Assembly: GCF_900115475.1 (NCBI RefSeq)
Contig: NZ_FOWP01000003.1
Location: forward strand, 124,001 to 188,000
DNA length: 64,000 bases
Source of the DNA: Ectopseudomonas composti
GTDB taxonomy: Bacteria > Pseudomonadota > Gammaproteobacteria > Pseudomonadales > Pseudomonadaceae
Direction: 5' to 3'
In this document: piece by piece, positions 40,054 to 49,737 of the stretch
How positions within the stretch are numbered: the stretch's first letter is position 1
Layout: each line of letters opens with the position of its first letter
Notes under the pieces: model-generated
What the model was told of the DNA's origin: nothing
Database searches by the model: none
Seen by the model: only the letters and a program-made list of their open reading frames with translations
Made by a program: the position numbers and the translations under genes

Positions 40054-40779
40054 ATGCCGTCTCGTTATTTCGATTTTCGCCTGGCGTTGGGCATTCCGCT
40101 GCTGTTGATGGTGTGCATGCTGGTGATCGATCCCCGCCCAGTGGATTTCGCCCTGGCCAATCTGTTCTACCAGCCTGGCGAAGGCTTCATCGGTCGCCAC
40201 AGCTTCTGGTTGGAAGACATTCTGCATGACCGCGCCAAGCAGGCGGTGATCGTGCTGGGTGTGCTGGCCATCGCCGGCTTTGTGCTCAGCCTGCTGCCGA
40301 CGCGCTTGCGCGCATGGCGCCGTCAGCTTGGTTATCTGGTGCTGGCGCTAGGCCTGTCGACCTCGGTGGTCACGCCACTGAAGACGCTGACCGGCATGCA
40401 CTGCCCCTGGAGCTTGAGCGAATTCGGTGGCCAGGAGCAGTTCACGCCGCTGCTCAGTGAGCGTGCACCCACGGCCAATCCCGGGCGTTGCTGGCCGGGC
40501 GGGCATGCCTCGGCCGGATTCTCGCTGCTGGCGCTGTTTTTCGTGCTGCGCGACCGCCGGCCGCGCCTTGCGCGTGCCGCTCTGGTCGTCGCGCTGGGGC
40601 TTGGTTCACTGTTTTCCCTGGGACGGATGCTGCAGGGCGCGCATTTTCTTTCGCACAACCTGTGGACGCTGCTGATCGACTGGGTGATCTGCGTGCTGAC
40701 CTATCGCTGGCTGCTTTACCGCGTCCCAGTGACGCGTCGTTCGTATCAACAGCCCGTCTTGGGAGAAACCTGCCGATGA
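40054..40779 (+). CDS. PAP2-family membrane phosphatase
   Basis: The 241-residue protein has about six membrane segments and the three PAP2 motifs: KTLTGMHCPW near residue 110, PGGHASAGFS near 148, and SLGRMLQGAHFLSHNL near 192. The catalytic histidines are intact. Such enzymes dephosphorylate lipid pyrophosphates, phosphatidic acid or lipid A on the periplasmic side. Coupling to the LtaS-like gene and to the tyrosine-phosphatase-like gene suggests processing of the lipid by-product of that transfer. That link is inference. Confidence 0.88.
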   Translation: MPSRYFDFRLALGIPLLLMVCMLVIDPRPVDFALANLFYQPGEGFIGRHSFWLEDILHDRAKQAVIVLGVLAIAGFVLSLLPTRLRAWRRQLGYLVLALGLSTSVVTPLKTLTGMHCPWSLSEFGGQEQFTPLLSERAPTANPGRCWPGGHASAGFSLLALFFVLRDRRPRLARAALVVALGLGSLFSLGRMLQGAHFLSHNLWTLLIDWVICVLTYRWLLYRVPVTRRSYQQPVLGETCR

Positions 40780-41456
40780 ACCGATTCGTACACAGCCTGC
40801 GCCTAGTGCTGGCAGCCCTGATGTTCTTCAGTGCACTGCTGGCACTGCCCTTGAGCATGGCCTGGGGCGCGACGAGCGCGCCAGCCCCCTTGCAGGACGT
40901 GCGCCCGGCCAACTGGGCGCAACCCTTGGATACCCGTATCAATCTCTATCGCATGGCGCCCGATCTGTATCGCAGCGCGCTGCCAGCGGCGCAGGACTGG
41001 CCGCAACTGCAGGCACTCGGTGTCGCCACGGTGATCAATTTCTACCAGCACGGCGACGATCAATGGCTGGTCGATCCGCGCGTTCAGCAGGTGCATCTGC
41101 CGTTGCGCACGGACCGTATCGACGACACCGACGTCATCGAGGTGCTGCGCAGCATCCGCCAGGCGCAGAGTCGTGGCACGGTGTTGATTCACTGCAAGCA
41201 TGGGCAGAACCGCACCGGGCTGATCGCCGCGCTGTATCGCGTCATCTATCAGGACTGGAGCAAGGAACAGGCCCTGGCGGAAATGCGCGGCGGTGGCTTC
41301 GGCGGTGAGGATCGTATGGGCGATGCCGAACGCTACCTGAGTGACGCCAACATTCCAGCGTTGCGTTCGGCCCTGGCCTCTGGCGCCTGCAGCACCAGCC
41401 CCTGGGCGATGTGTGCGCTCAAGGATCGCCTGCTGGGTGTGATCGAAGGAGCATGA
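40776..41456 (+). CDS. Exported dual-specificity/tyrosine phosphatase-like protein
   Basis: The 226-residue product starts with a signal or anchor segment (residues 8-31). It contains the P-loop LIHCKHGQNRTGLIAALYR near residue 140, a full Cx5R cysteine-phosphatase site, with a plausible general acid in LRTDRIDDTD near 110. Periplasmic members of this fold may act on phospholipids or inositol-like phosphates rather than proteins. It overlaps the PAP2 gene (ATGA), so both are made together. Confidence 0.85.
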   Translation: MNRFVHSLRLVLAALMFFSALLALPLSMAWGATSAPAPLQDVRPANWAQPLDTRINLYRMAPDLYRSALPAAQDWPQLQALGVATVINFYQHGDDQWLVDPRVQQVHLPLRTDRIDDTDVIEVLRSIRQAQSRGTVLIHCKHGQNRTGLIAALYRVIYQDWSKEQALAEMRGGGFGGEDRMGDAERYLSDANIPALRSALASGACSTSPWAMCALKDRLLGVIEGA

Positions 41457-41460
41457 CGCC

Positions 41461-41811
41461 ATGCGCCTCACACGCTTGCTGATCTGCGTGCTTGCACTAC
41501 TGAACCTGTTCGGTTGCCAAAGCCTGCGCGAACAGATGCTGGCGGCCAATTATCCGCCGGCCTTCGTCGACGGTTTCGAGGCCGGCTGCGGCAGTGGGCG
41601 TTCGGCAGTCGGACCGCTGGGTCAATTCGACAAGGACGTACCACGTTATATGGCCGAGCCACTCTACACGCAGGGTTGGGATGACGGGTTTCGCCAGTGT
41701 GAGGACGTGCAGCGCATCGATGACTGGCAGGCGCGACGGGAGGAGCGGTGGCGCGATGATGAATGGCGCCAGCATGTCGACCAGGCGATAGCCAAAGCGC
41801 TGCGGCGCTAG
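41461..41811 (+). CDS. Small lipoprotein of unknown function
   Basis: The 116-residue product has a lipoprotein signal with lipobox LFGC at residue 19. The mature part, YPPAFVDGFEAGCGSG through YTQGWDDGFRQCED, carries two G-F/W-x-x-G-C-type repeats that look like a pair of small cysteine-containing motifs. It begins 4 nt after the phosphatase stop and closes the operon. I recognise no family. Confidence 0.8.
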   Translation: MRLTRLLICVLALLNLFGCQSLREQMLAANYPPAFVDGFEAGCGSGRSAVGPLGQFDKDVPRYMAEPLYTQGWDDGFRQCEDVQRIDDWQARREERWRDDEWRQHVDQAIAKALRR

Positions 41812-41829
41812 ATTTTTCGCTTATCCTTA

Positions 41830-41856
41830 TAAAGTGCGCGGAAATAGCGCCGATAG
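41830..41856 (+). promoter_or_regulatory. FliA (sigma-28) promoter of the chemoreceptor gene
   Basis: TAAA (41830-41833), exactly 15 nt, then GCCGATAG (41849-41856) agree with the flagellar sigma-28 consensus TAAA-N15-GCCGATAA at all but the last base. It lies about 90 nt before the receptor start. Confidence 0.85.
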
Positions 41857-41945
41857 CACGATGGGATCGGCGCAATCTCACCCGATTCCTAGCCAGGTAT
41901 GGCCAGGGATGACTCGATTTCTGCGCGCAAAAGGAGTTTCACGAC

Positions 41946-43571
41946 ATGTCGCTGCGTAATCTTTCAATCGCTCCACGGGCTGCTTTGGGGTTCGGCCTGG
42001 TGGCTTTGCTGGTGTTGCTGCTCGGTTCATTTTCACTGTTCCAGATGACCGAGATGCGCAAGCAGTCGGAGGCTGTCGATCAGGATTGGCTGCCAAGCGT
42101 GATGGCACTGGGCGAGGTCAGCCAGGACATACTGCGCCTGCGTGCCGTGACGCTACGGCTGATGCTCAACCGCGAGCCGGAGGAACTACAGCGCAATCTT
42201 CGCTTGGCAGATGATCTGCGTAATGCGCTCAGTACGGCCGATTCATCCTACGAAAAGCTGATTTCCAGCAGCGATGAGCGAGGCCTTTATGAAGGCTTTC
42301 GCCGCGCCGAAGCGGCCTACTTGCAGGAGCAGGGCAAGATCGTCGCCTTCGTCCGCCAGGGCAATTTCGACGATGCCATTGTCGTGTCTCGTGGCACGCT
42401 CAATCAGCATGCCGATGAAATGACCCGTGCGTTACGCGATCTGTCCGAGCTTAACCGCCAGGGCGCTACCGAGGCGGCTCGCGAAGCCGGACAGGTGTTC
42501 GATTCGGCGCGTATCTGGGTGGTGGTGATGATGGTGTTGGCGGCTCTGGCCACCGTGGTTTTGGCGCTGTTGCTGACCCGCAGCATCGTCGCGCCGCTGG
42601 CGGAGGCGGTGCGTCTGGCCGAGGTAGTGGCGTCGGGTGATCTGACCCAGAACATCCTCGCCGAGGGGCGTGACGAGCCAGCACAGCTGCTCAATGCGCT
42701 TAAAAGCATGCAGCAGAGTCTGCGTACCACCATTCAGAGCATTTCCGATTCGTCCAACCAGCTGGCGTCGGCCTCCGAAGAGCTGCACGCGGTGACCGAG
42801 GATTCGACTCGTGGTCTGCATCAGCAAAACACCGAGATCGAGCAGGCCGCCACCGCGGTGAACGAGATGACAGCGGCGGTCGAGGAGGTGGCGCGTAACG
42901 CGGTGAGTACCTCCGAAGCCTCGCGCGAATCGAACGTCACCGCGCAGCAGGGCCGTGAGCAGGTGCGCCAGACCGTCGACTCTATCGGCCAGTTGGCTGC
43001 CGACGTCACCAGCACTTCGGGCGAGGTGGAGCAATTGGCCGAGCGCGTGCACGAGATCAGCAAGGTGCTCGACGTGATTCGCTCCATCGCCGAGCAGACC
43101 AACCTGCTGGCGCTCAATGCCGCCATCGAGGCCGCCCGTGCCGGCGACGCAGGTCGTGGTTTCGCGGTGGTGGCCGACGAGGTAAGAGCGTTGGCGCATC
43201 GTACTCAGCAGTCGACTCAGGAAATCGAGCAGATGATCGGCGGTATCCAGAGTGGTACTGATCGCGCCGTCAGCGCCATGCAAAACAGCAATGGCCGTGC
43301 CCGCTCCACGCTGGAGGTGGCCCAGGCCGCCGGTGTTGCGCTGGAGCAGATTACCCAGGCGATTTCCTCGATCAACGAGCGCAACCTGGTGATTGCCAGT
43401 GCGTCGGAGGAGCAGGCGCAGGTGGCCCGCGAGGTGGATCGCAACCTGGTCAACATTCGCGACCTGTCGATGCAGACCTCGGCAGGGGCCAATCAGACCA
43501 GTGCGGCGAGCCAGGAGCTGTCGCGCCTGGCGGTTGATCTCAACAACCTGGTGGCGCGCTTCAAGGTTTGA
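41946..43571 (+). CDS. Methyl-accepting chemotaxis protein (PA1608 type)
   Basis: The 541-residue transmembrane receptor has two membrane segments (about residues 12-34 and 190-212). They flank a periplasmic four-helix-bundle ligand domain with the conserved ILRLRAVTLRLM region. A HAMP domain follows at about 212-265, then a signalling domain with the tip [37 protein letters not shown] near residues 380-416. No C-terminal CheR-tethering pentapeptide is seen; it ends NLVARFKV. The gene sits just before fabB as a receptor does in P. aeruginosa. The FliA promoter ties it to motility. Confidence 0.92.
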   Translation: MSLRNLSIAPRAALGFGLVALLVLLLGSFSLFQMTEMRKQSEAVDQDWLPSVMALGEVSQDILRLRAVTLRLMLNREPEELQRNLRLADDLRNALSTADSSYEKLISSSDERGLYEGFRRAEAAYLQEQGKIVAFVRQGNFDDAIVVSRGTLNQHADEMTRALRDLSELNRQGATEAAREAGQVFDSARIWVVVMMVLAALATVVLALLLTRSIVAPLAEAVRLAEVVASGDLTQNILAEGRDEPAQLLNALKSMQQSLRTTIQSISDSSNQLASASEELHAVTEDSTRGLHQQNTEIEQAATAVNEMTAAVEEVARNAVSTSEASRESNVTAQQGREQVRQTVDSIGQLAADVTSTSGEVEQLAERVHEISKVLDVIRSIAEQTNLLALNAAIEAARAGDAGRGFAVVADEVRALAHRTQQSTQEIEQMIGGIQSGTDRAVSAMQNSNGRARSTLEVAQAAGVALEQITQAISSINERNLVIASASEEQAQVAREVDRNLVNIRDLSMQTSAGANQTSAASQELSRLAVDLNNLVARFKV

Positions 43572-43586
43572 GGCAGGGCACAAAAG

Positions 43587-43613
43587 AAAACGGCGCCCGA
43601 AGGCGCCGTTTTC
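43587..43613. terminator. Bidirectional terminator between the receptor gene and fabB
   Basis: AAAACGGCGCC pairs with GGCGCCGTTTT around CGAA, so it works for both converging transcripts. Confidence 0.85.
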
Positions 43614-43626
43614 ATGACCGCAGCGG

Positions 43627-44847
43627 TTACTTGCCGGCCCAGCGCTTGAGCACCAGGGTGGCGTTGGTGCCGCCGAAGCCGAAGCTGTTGCTCATCACGG
43701 TGTCGAGCTTGGCGTTCTCGACAGTGGTGAGCTGGATCGGCATGTCGGCCACTTCCGGGTCGAGCTCGTCGATGTTGGCCGACGCGGCGATGAAGTTGCC
43801 CTCCATCATCAGCATGCAGTAGATCGCTTCCTGCACGCCGGCAGCGCCGAGGCTGTGGCCGGACAGGCTCTTGGTCGAGCTGATCGCCGGAGCCTTGTCA
43901 CCGAATACGGCACGCACGCCTTTGATTTCCGCGACGTCACCAACCGGCGTAGAGGTGCCGTGGGTGTTCAGGTAGTCGATCGGAGCGTCAACGGTTGCCA
44001 GCGCTTGCTGCATGCAGCGAATCGCGCCTTCACCGCTCGGGGCGACCATGTCGTAACCGTCGCTCGTTGCGCCGTAACCGACGATTTCCGCATAGATCTT
44101 GGCGCCGCGTGCAAGAGCGTGTTCCAGCTCCTCGACCACGACCATGCCGCCGCCACCGGCGATGACGAAACCGTCACGCTTGGCGTCGTAGGCGCGGGAG
44201 GCTTTCTCCGGCGTCTCGTTGTACTGGGTGGAGAGGGCGCCCATGGCGTCGAACAGGCAGCTCTGGCTCCAGTGTTCTTCTTCGCCGCCGCCGGCGAAGA
44301 CCACATCCTGTTTACCCAGCTGGATCTGCTCCATGGCCTGGCCGATGCAATGCGCACTGGTGGCGCAGGCCGAGGAGATGGAGAAGTTGACGCCCTTGAT
44401 CTTGAACGGTGTGGCCAGGCACGCCGATACGGTGCTGCCCATGGTGCGGGTCACGCGGTATGGGCCGATACGCTTGACGCCTTTCTCGCGCAGGGTATCG
44501 ATGGCTTCCATCTGGTTGACGGTGGAAGCACCACCGGAACCGGCAATCAGACCGGTACGCGGGTTGGAAATCTGCTCTTCGCTGAGGCCGGAATCCTTGA
44601 TCGCCTGTTCCATCGACAGATAGGCGTAGGCCGCAGCGTCGCCCATGAAGCGGAACAGCTTGCGGTCGATCAGTTCTTCCAGGTTCAGGTTGACCGAGCC
44701 GGACACCTGGCTACGCAGGCCCATTTCGGCGTAGGACGGATTGAAGCGGATGCCGGACTTGCCTGCACGCAGGCTGGCAGCTACGGCTTCTTTATCAGTA
44801 CCCAGGCAGGAAACGATGCCCAGACCGGTGATCACTACACGACGCAT
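43627..44847 (-). CDS. fabB: 3-oxoacyl-ACP synthase I
   Basis: FabB elongates unsaturated acyl-ACP intermediates and is essential for unsaturated fatty acid synthesis. The 406-residue product carries the thiolase-fold triad: cysteine in SSACATSAH near residue 163, histidines in [11 protein letters not shown] near 298 and [12 protein letters not shown] near 333. The start [16 protein letters not shown] is typical; a GTG-type extension five codons upstream is less likely. It lies 11 nt after fabA in the classical fabAB operon. Confidence 0.97.
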   Translation of the reverse strand: MRRVVITGLGIVSCLGTDKEAVAASLRAGKSGIRFNPSYAEMGLRSQVSGSVNLNLEELIDRKLFRFMGDAAAYAYLSMEQAIKDSGLSEEQISNPRTGLIAGSGGASTVNQMEAIDTLREKGVKRIGPYRVTRTMGSTVSACLATPFKIKGVNFSISSACATSAHCIGQAMEQIQLGKQDVVFAGGGEEEHWSQSCLFDAMGALSTQYNETPEKASRAYDAKRDGFVIAGGGGMVVVEELEHALARGAKIYAEIVGYGATSDGYDMVAPSGEGAIRCMQQALATVDAPIDYLNTHGTSTPVGDVAEIKGVRAVFGDKAPAISSTKSLSGHSLGAAGVQEAIYCMLMMEGNFIAASANIDELDPEVADMPIQLTTVENAKLDTVMSNSFGFGGTNATLVLKRWAGK

Positions 44848-44858
44848 GTGCAAGTCCT

Positions 44859-45374
44859 TCAAAAACTGTCGGTGGAGGTGAACAGGCCGACGCGCAGGCC
44901 TTCGGCGCTGTAGATCTCGCGCCCGTCGACGGCCACGGTGCCATCGGCGATGCCGAGGATCAACGAGCGGCTGATGGTGCGCTTGATGTGAATGTTGTAG
45001 GTGACCTTCTTGGCGGTCGGCAGCACCTGACCGAAGAATTTCACTTCGCCACTACCCAGGGCGCGGCCGCGGCCCGGGTTGCCTTGCCAGCCAAGGTAGA
45101 AGCCGACCAGCTGCCACATGGCGTCGAGACCGAGGCAGCCTGGCATTACCGGGTCACCCTCGAAGTGGCAGCCGAAGAACCACAGGTCCGGATTGATATC
45201 GAGCTCAGCGACGATTTCGCCCTTGCCGTACTTGCCGCCGGTTTCGCTGATGTGAGCGATACGATCGATCATCAGCATGTTTGGGGCGGGCAGTTGCGCG
45301 TTCCCCGGGCCGAACAGTTCGCCGCGGCTGCAGGCGAGCAGATCTTCCCGGGTGTAGGCGTTTTGTCTTGTCAT
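44859..45374 (-). CDS. fabA: 3-hydroxydecanoyl-ACP dehydratase/isomerase
   Basis: FabA dehydrates 3-hydroxydecanoyl-ACP and isomerises the product to cis-3-decenoyl-ACP, the branch point to unsaturated fatty acids. The 171-residue length is standard. The catalytic histidine is in [14 protein letters not shown] near residue 71 and the aspartate in [11 protein letters not shown] near 85. It is the first gene of fabAB and lies 127 bp downstream of a palindromic operator. Confidence 0.98.
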   Translation of the reverse strand: MTRQNAYTREDLLACSRGELFGPGNAQLPAPNMLMIDRIAHISETGGKYGKGEIVAELDINPDLWFFGCHFEGDPVMPGCLGLDAMWQLVGFYLGWQGNPGRGRALGSGEVKFFGQVLPTAKKVTYNIHIKRTISRSLILGIADGTVAVDGREIYSAEGLRVGLFTSTDSF

Positions 45375-45500
45375 GCGAGCTCCTCAATTGTCCCCACGCT
45401 TCTAAGGCTGGGCGAATCGTCCTGGCCGGCCATACCTGGTAGGCGTCTGCCGGCAGCCTAGTCATAGACTGTTGCGTTGTGGTGAAAGTCACAGCGCAGT

Positions 45501-45516
45501 GAGTACAGTTGTACTC
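45501..45516. promoter_or_regulatory. Palindromic operator upstream of fabAB (DesT/FabR type)
   Basis: GAGTACA and TGTACTC form a perfect inverted repeat with 7-bp arms separated by GT. The half-site resembles the GTACA of FabR/DesT operators, TetR-family regulators that tune unsaturated fatty acid synthesis. Its position before fabA supports that reading. The exact regulator is inferred. Confidence 0.65.
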
Positions 45517-45598
45517 TGCTGGTTCTGCATTGTCACATTAGGGAGCAGACCCTCGCAGTTTCCCTTTGTAACTCTGGCTTGTCACGGTAGCTACTCGC

Positions 45599-47581
45599 CT
45601 ATGGTCGGGCTGGCAGCCAGCGCAGCAGAATGCGTTGCAAATCTGCTCGTTTGAACGGTTTTGCCAGGTAATCGTTCATTCCTGCTTCCAGGCAGGCTTC
45701 GCGGTCCCCCTGCAGGGCATTGGCTGTCAGGGCGATGATCGGCACCTGCTGCCCTGTTTCTAGCTGACGGATCTGTCGCGTGGCTTCGTAACCGTCCATC
45801 AAAGGCAGGCGGCAGTCCATCAGGATCGCGGCGTAGCCGTGCTGAGCGTAATGATGCACGGCCTGCTGGCCATCGCCGACCAAACTGACCTGATAGCCCA
45901 GGCTGCGTAGCATGGCTTCGATCACCGTCTGGTTGACCGGGTTGTCCTCCACCAGCAGCACTGCTTGGCCGTCGCCGCTGCCGAGCGTCTGATTGTCATT
46001 GCTCTGCGATTGCTCGCTGCAGGCCAGGAAGGGCAGCGGTATTTCCAGGGTGAACACCGAGCCCGCGCCCAACTGGCTCTCCGCACGCAGGGTGCCGCCC
46101 ATGCGCTCGGCCAGGGTCCGAGCGATCGGCAGGCCAAGCCCTGTGCCGCCGTAGCGCCGAGAGATCGAGGTGTCGGCCTGCTGGAAGGCGTCGAACATAT
46201 GCTCCAGGCGCTCGGCATCGACGCCGATACCGCTGTCATGCACTGCGCAGGTGAACCACAGCACCTGATCGTCCAGCTTCTGCCAGCGGGTCTCCACGCG
46301 AATCTGGCCCTCTTCGGTGAACTTCAGGGCGTTGCCGACCAGATTGACCAGGATCTGCCGGATGCGTGTGGGATCGCCGCGCACCTCCAACTGCTCCAGC
46401 CCTGGCTGGGTTTCCAGCAGCAGCTGCAGGCCGCGCTGATGGGCGCTGTGCTGGAACACCTGTACCGAGCCCTGCAGCAGCTCCAGCAGGCTGAAGGGAA
46501 TGGCCTCGAGTTCCAGCGCGCCGCGTTCGATGCGCGAGAAATCGAGGATGTCGTTGATCACCTTGAGCAGGTGTTCGGTGGATTCGGTGGCCAGGGCGGC
46601 GTATTCGGTCTGTTCGTCATTCAGGCTGGTGGTTTCCAGCAGTTGCAGCATGCCCAGAACGCCATTCATCGGAGTGCGCAATTCGTGGCTCATCATCGCC
46701 AGGAAGTCAGACTTCGCACGGTTGGCTTGCTCGGACTCCTCGCGGGCCTGAATCAGCTCGGCAATCGCCTGCTGCTGCTCCTTGCCGCTTTGCTCGAGCG
46801 CGCGCGCCAGGTTGTTGATGTGTCGGGCCAGGTCCGTCAGTTCGTCGTTGCCGCGCTCGACCAGGGACGGACGGTAGTCGCCACTCTGAATGCGCTCCAG
46901 GGCCTGGCCCATGGCGCTGAGCGGTTGTGCCAGACGCCTGGCCAGGCGACGAGCGAGCAGGAAGGTCAGCAGCAGGGCGAACAATGAAAGAACGCCGGCC
47001 TTGAGCAGAATTTCCTGCTGGCGGGTGTTGAAGGTGTCGTTGGATATGCCTACCACGACCCGGCCCAGGTAACCGTCGCCGAGCGCCTTGCCAAGCGGTG
47101 GCAATGTCTGTGCGAGGGGGGGCGGCCCCTGCAGGCGAATAGGCGCTTGGAATACCTCGACCTGCGGGGTGCTATGGCCTTGCTCCTTGGGGCGCTCGAC
47201 GTAGACCAGGATGTTGTCGTCGCGGTCGCGAACTTCGGCAAAACGCACGTCGGGAGTGCTGAGGGTGGCGCGCAGCAGGGTTTCCAGCGTGTTCAGATTG
47301 CCATTGAGCACGCCGTACTCGGTGGCCGGTGCGAGTTGATTGGCGATCAACTGGCCGGTATGGCCCTGCTCCTGACGCAGATCCTGCAGGCGCGTGAAGG
47401 TCAGAAATCCAGTCAGCAACAACGTCAGCAATAACGCCGGGCCGACACTGATCAGCTGGGTACGGGTGTGGATGTTCCAGCCGCGGCGCAGGCCGATGGC
47501 CGTACCGTCCTTGGCTGGTTGTGGCTCTGCTGCCTGCTGACGAGCGGAGCAGGGCGGAGGCAAGGGGCTGCCTGTGGGCAC
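45599..47581 (-). CDS. Hybrid sensor kinase, PA1611 type
   Basis: The 660-residue inner-membrane kinase has a membrane segment near residue 48-65 and a periplasmic domain of about 130 residues. A second segment lies near 198-215, then HAMP, HisKA ([18 protein letters not shown], near 290), HATPase ([17 protein letters not shown]) and a C-terminal receiver ([13 protein letters not shown], about 590). Its place after fabA matches PA1611 of P. aeruginosa, which as I recall acts in the RetS/GacS network controlling the switch between acute and biofilm lifestyles. The GTG start has AAGGA 6 nt upstream. Confidence 0.88.
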   Translation of the reverse strand: MPTGSPLPPPCSARQQAAEPQPAKDGTAIGLRRGWNIHTRTQLISVGPALLLTLLLTGFLTFTRLQDLRQEQGHTGQLIANQLAPATEYGVLNGNLNTLETLLRATLSTPDVRFAEVRDRDDNILVYVERPKEQGHSTPQVEVFQAPIRLQGPPPLAQTLPPLGKALGDGYLGRVVVGISNDTFNTRQQEILLKAGVLSLFALLLTFLLARRLARRLAQPLSAMGQALERIQSGDYRPSLVERGNDELTDLARHINNLARALEQSGKEQQQAIAELIQAREESEQANRAKSDFLAMMSHELRTPMNGVLGMLQLLETTSLNDEQTEYAALATESTEHLLKVINDILDFSRIERGALELEAIPFSLLELLQGSVQVFQHSAHQRGLQLLLETQPGLEQLEVRGDPTRIRQILVNLVGNALKFTEEGQIRVETRWQKLDDQVLWFTCAVHDSGIGVDAERLEHMFDAFQQADTSISRRYGGTGLGLPIARTLAERMGGTLRAESQLGAGSVFTLEIPLPFLACSEQSQSNDNQTLGSGDGQAVLLVEDNPVNQTVIEAMLRSLGYQVSLVGDGQQAVHHYAQHGYAAILMDCRLPLMDGYEATRQIRQLETGQQVPIIALTANALQGDREACLEAGMNDYLAKPFKRADLQRILLRWLPARP

Positions 47582-47785
47582 GAATCGTCCTTGGCAATTA
47601 ACGTCGATCCGGCATGTTAACCGACCCGCCGCGCTTTGCCAGTCTCAGGCGCACGCACTCTGCGGTAATTCTCGTTTGGCACCTTCGATGGGCGGTCAGT
47701 ACTGAACTTTTGCCCTGGCCGGGTACTCTCGGCTCCGTATAATGCCCGCAGACCGCCATCACGGATGGCCTCATTCGGAAGACCT

Positions 47786-48808
47786 ATGACACAGCTCCAA
47801 CCCATTGCCGTACTCGGCGGCGGCAGCTTCGGCACCGCCCTGGCCAATCTGCTGGCGGAGAACGGCCAGCGCGTTATGCAGTGGATGCGTGACCCCGAGC
47901 AGGCCGAACAGATGCGCCAGAGCGGGGAAAACCCGCGCTACCTGAAGGGCGTCAAACTGCATTGCGGTATCGAGCCGACCAGCGACCTGAGCGGTGTGCT
48001 ACAGCAGGCCGAGCTGGTGCTGGTCGCGTTGCCTTCCAGTGCCCTGCGCGATGCGCTGCAACCGGTTGCGCCGCTGCTGGCGGGCAAGATGCTGATCAGC
48101 ACGACCAAGGGCATCGAGGCCAAGACTTTCAAACTGATGAGTCAGATTCTCGAAGAGATCGCACCTGACGCGCGCATCGGCGTGCTGTCCGGGCCGAACC
48201 TGGCCAAGGAAGTGGCCGATCACGCGCTGACTGCGACGGTGATCGCCAGTGAAGACGAAGAGCTGTGTCTGCGTGTGCAACAAGCCCTGCACGGCCGCAC
48301 GTTCCGCGTCTACGCCAGTGCCGATCGTTTCGGCGTCGAGCTCGGTGGGGCGCTGAAGAACGTCTACGCCATCATGTCTGGCATGGCGGCGGCGCTGGGT
48401 ATGGGCGAAAACACCAAGAGCATGCTGATTACCCGCGCCCTGGCGGAGATGACCCGTTTCGCGGTCAAGCTTGGCGCCAACCCGATGACCTTTCTCGGCC
48501 TGGCAGGCGTCGGCGACCTGATCGTCACCTGTTCGTCACCGAAGAGTCGCAACTATCAGGTTGGCTTTGCCCTGGGCGAGGGCCTCAGTCTGGAGGAGGC
48601 TGTGCAGCGCCTTGGCGAAGTCGCCGAAGGGGTCAATACGCTTAAGGTACTCAAGGCTCGTGCCGAAGAACTGGACGTGTACATGCCGCTGGTCGCAGGT
48701 CTGCATGCCATTCTTTTCGAGGGGCGTACGCTGGCTCAGGTCATCGAACTGCTGATGCTCGGCGAGCCCAAGACCGATGTCGATTTCATCCCCACTGCGG
48801 GCTTCTGA
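47786..48808 (+). CDS. gpsA: NAD(P)-dependent glycerol-3-phosphate dehydrogenase
   Basis: GpsA reduces dihydroxyacetone phosphate to sn-glycerol-3-phosphate for phospholipid synthesis. The 340-residue product has the nucleotide-binding [15 protein letters not shown] near residue 10, the catalytic lysine in [14 protein letters not shown] near 194, and [23 protein letters not shown] near 235. A perfect TATAAT lies at 47738-47743. It is followed after 29 nt by the DUF4389 gene. Confidence 0.97.
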   Translation: MTQLQPIAVLGGGSFGTALANLLAENGQRVMQWMRDPEQAEQMRQSGENPRYLKGVKLHCGIEPTSDLSGVLQQAELVLVALPSSALRDALQPVAPLLAGKMLISTTKGIEAKTFKLMSQILEEIAPDARIGVLSGPNLAKEVADHALTATVIASEDEELCLRVQQALHGRTFRVYASADRFGVELGGALKNVYAIMSGMAAALGMGENTKSMLITRALAEMTRFAVKLGANPMTFLGLAGVGDLIVTCSSPKSRNYQVGFALGEGLSLEEAVQRLGEVAEGVNTLKVLKARAEELDVYMPLVAGLHAILFEGRTLAQVIELLMLGEPKTDVDFIPTAGF

Positions 48809-48837
48809 GCCCGGCAGCCAATCAAGGAGCGTGAGTC

Positions 48838-49185
48838 ATGAGTGATGAAAAACAGGAACTGGAGCGTGAGTCGATTCTGCTGCGCATTCTGTGGATGGTG
48901 ATTTTCGTCATCGTCTGGCAACTGGCTGAGGTGGTGCTCGGTGCAGTGGTGTTGCTGCAACTAGGCTATCGCCTGTTCTACGGGGCACCCAATGCCGGGC
49001 TGATGGGCTTCGGCGACAGCCTGAGTCAGTACCTGGCGCAGATCGGCCGTTTCGGCACCTTCAATACCGATGAAAAACCCTGGCCGTTTGCCGATTGGCC
49101 GACGCCACGTGCGCCGGAAGGCGAAGTCGCACACAGCATTCCGCCAGCGCCGCACCCCGTGCGCGACGAAGAGCCCAAGCTGTGA
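48838..49185 (+). CDS. DUF4389 membrane protein
   Basis: The 115-residue product has a hydrophobic pair of segments near residues 14-40 (LLRILWMVIFVIVWQLAEVVLG) and the DUF4389 pattern LSQYLAQIGRFGTFNTDEKPWPFADWP near 62-88. The C-terminal tail is proline-rich and probably cytoplasmic. Its function is unknown. It is coupled to the downstream sixA gene (GTGA overlap) and sits in a likely gpsA-DUF4389-sixA operon. Confidence 0.85.
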   Translation: MSDEKQELERESILLRILWMVIFVIVWQLAEVVLGAVVLLQLGYRLFYGAPNAGLMGFGDSLSQYLAQIGRFGTFNTDEKPWPFADWPTPRAPEGEVAHSIPPAPHPVRDEEPKL

Positions 49186-49640
49186 GGCTATGGTTGCTGC
49201 GTCATGGTGAGGCCGAGCCGCAGGCTGCCAGCGATGCGGCCCGCGAGCTGACGGCCCATGGTCGCCAGGAGGTGCAGCAGGCAGCGGCTCAGCTCGCCGG
49301 TCGGCCATTGACCGCCATTGTTGCCAGCCCCTATGTACGTGCTCAGCAAACGGCCGAGTTGGTGCGCAGCGAACTGGGCTTCGCCGGCAAAGTCGTCACG
49401 GTGCCCTGGTTGACTCCGGACAGTGACCCGCGTGATGCGCTGAAGTATCTCGATGAGCGCGAAAGCGCCGAAGTGCTGCTGGTCAGCCACCAGCCGCTGA
49501 TCGGTGCGCTGGGTGGGCTGCTGGTGCACGGTCATCGTCAGGAGTCGCTGCCCATGCGCACTGCCAGCCTGGCAGAGCTGGAAGGCGATATTCCGGCTGC
49601 AGGGCTGATGGAACTGCTGGCGCTGATCCACCCCCGTTGA
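49182..49640 (+). CDS. sixA: Phosphohistidine phosphatase SixA
   Basis: SixA is a histidine-phosphatase-superfamily enzyme that removes phosphate from histidine in phosphorelay or nitrogen-PTS proteins. The 152-residue product starts with the RHG motif (LWLLRHGEAEP, catalytic histidine near residue 8). It has the second arginine in SPYVRAQQTAEL near 48 and the second histidine in LLVSHQPLIGALGG near 97. The GTG start overlaps the preceding TGA. Confidence 0.9.
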   Translation: MRLWLLRHGEAEPQAASDAARELTAHGRQEVQQAAAQLAGRPLTAIVASPYVRAQQTAELVRSELGFAGKVVTVPWLTPDSDPRDALKYLDERESAEVLLVSHQPLIGALGGLLVHGHRQESLPMRTASLAELEGDIPAAGLMELLALIHPR

Positions 49641-49737
49641 CCTTTGCCCTGTGGCTCCGCTTGCGGCGCTGCAGTCGCGTGATGCCCGTTTTATCGCCCC
49701 TGAAGGCAAATATTCCAGGCGAGAAACATTTCTTAAC

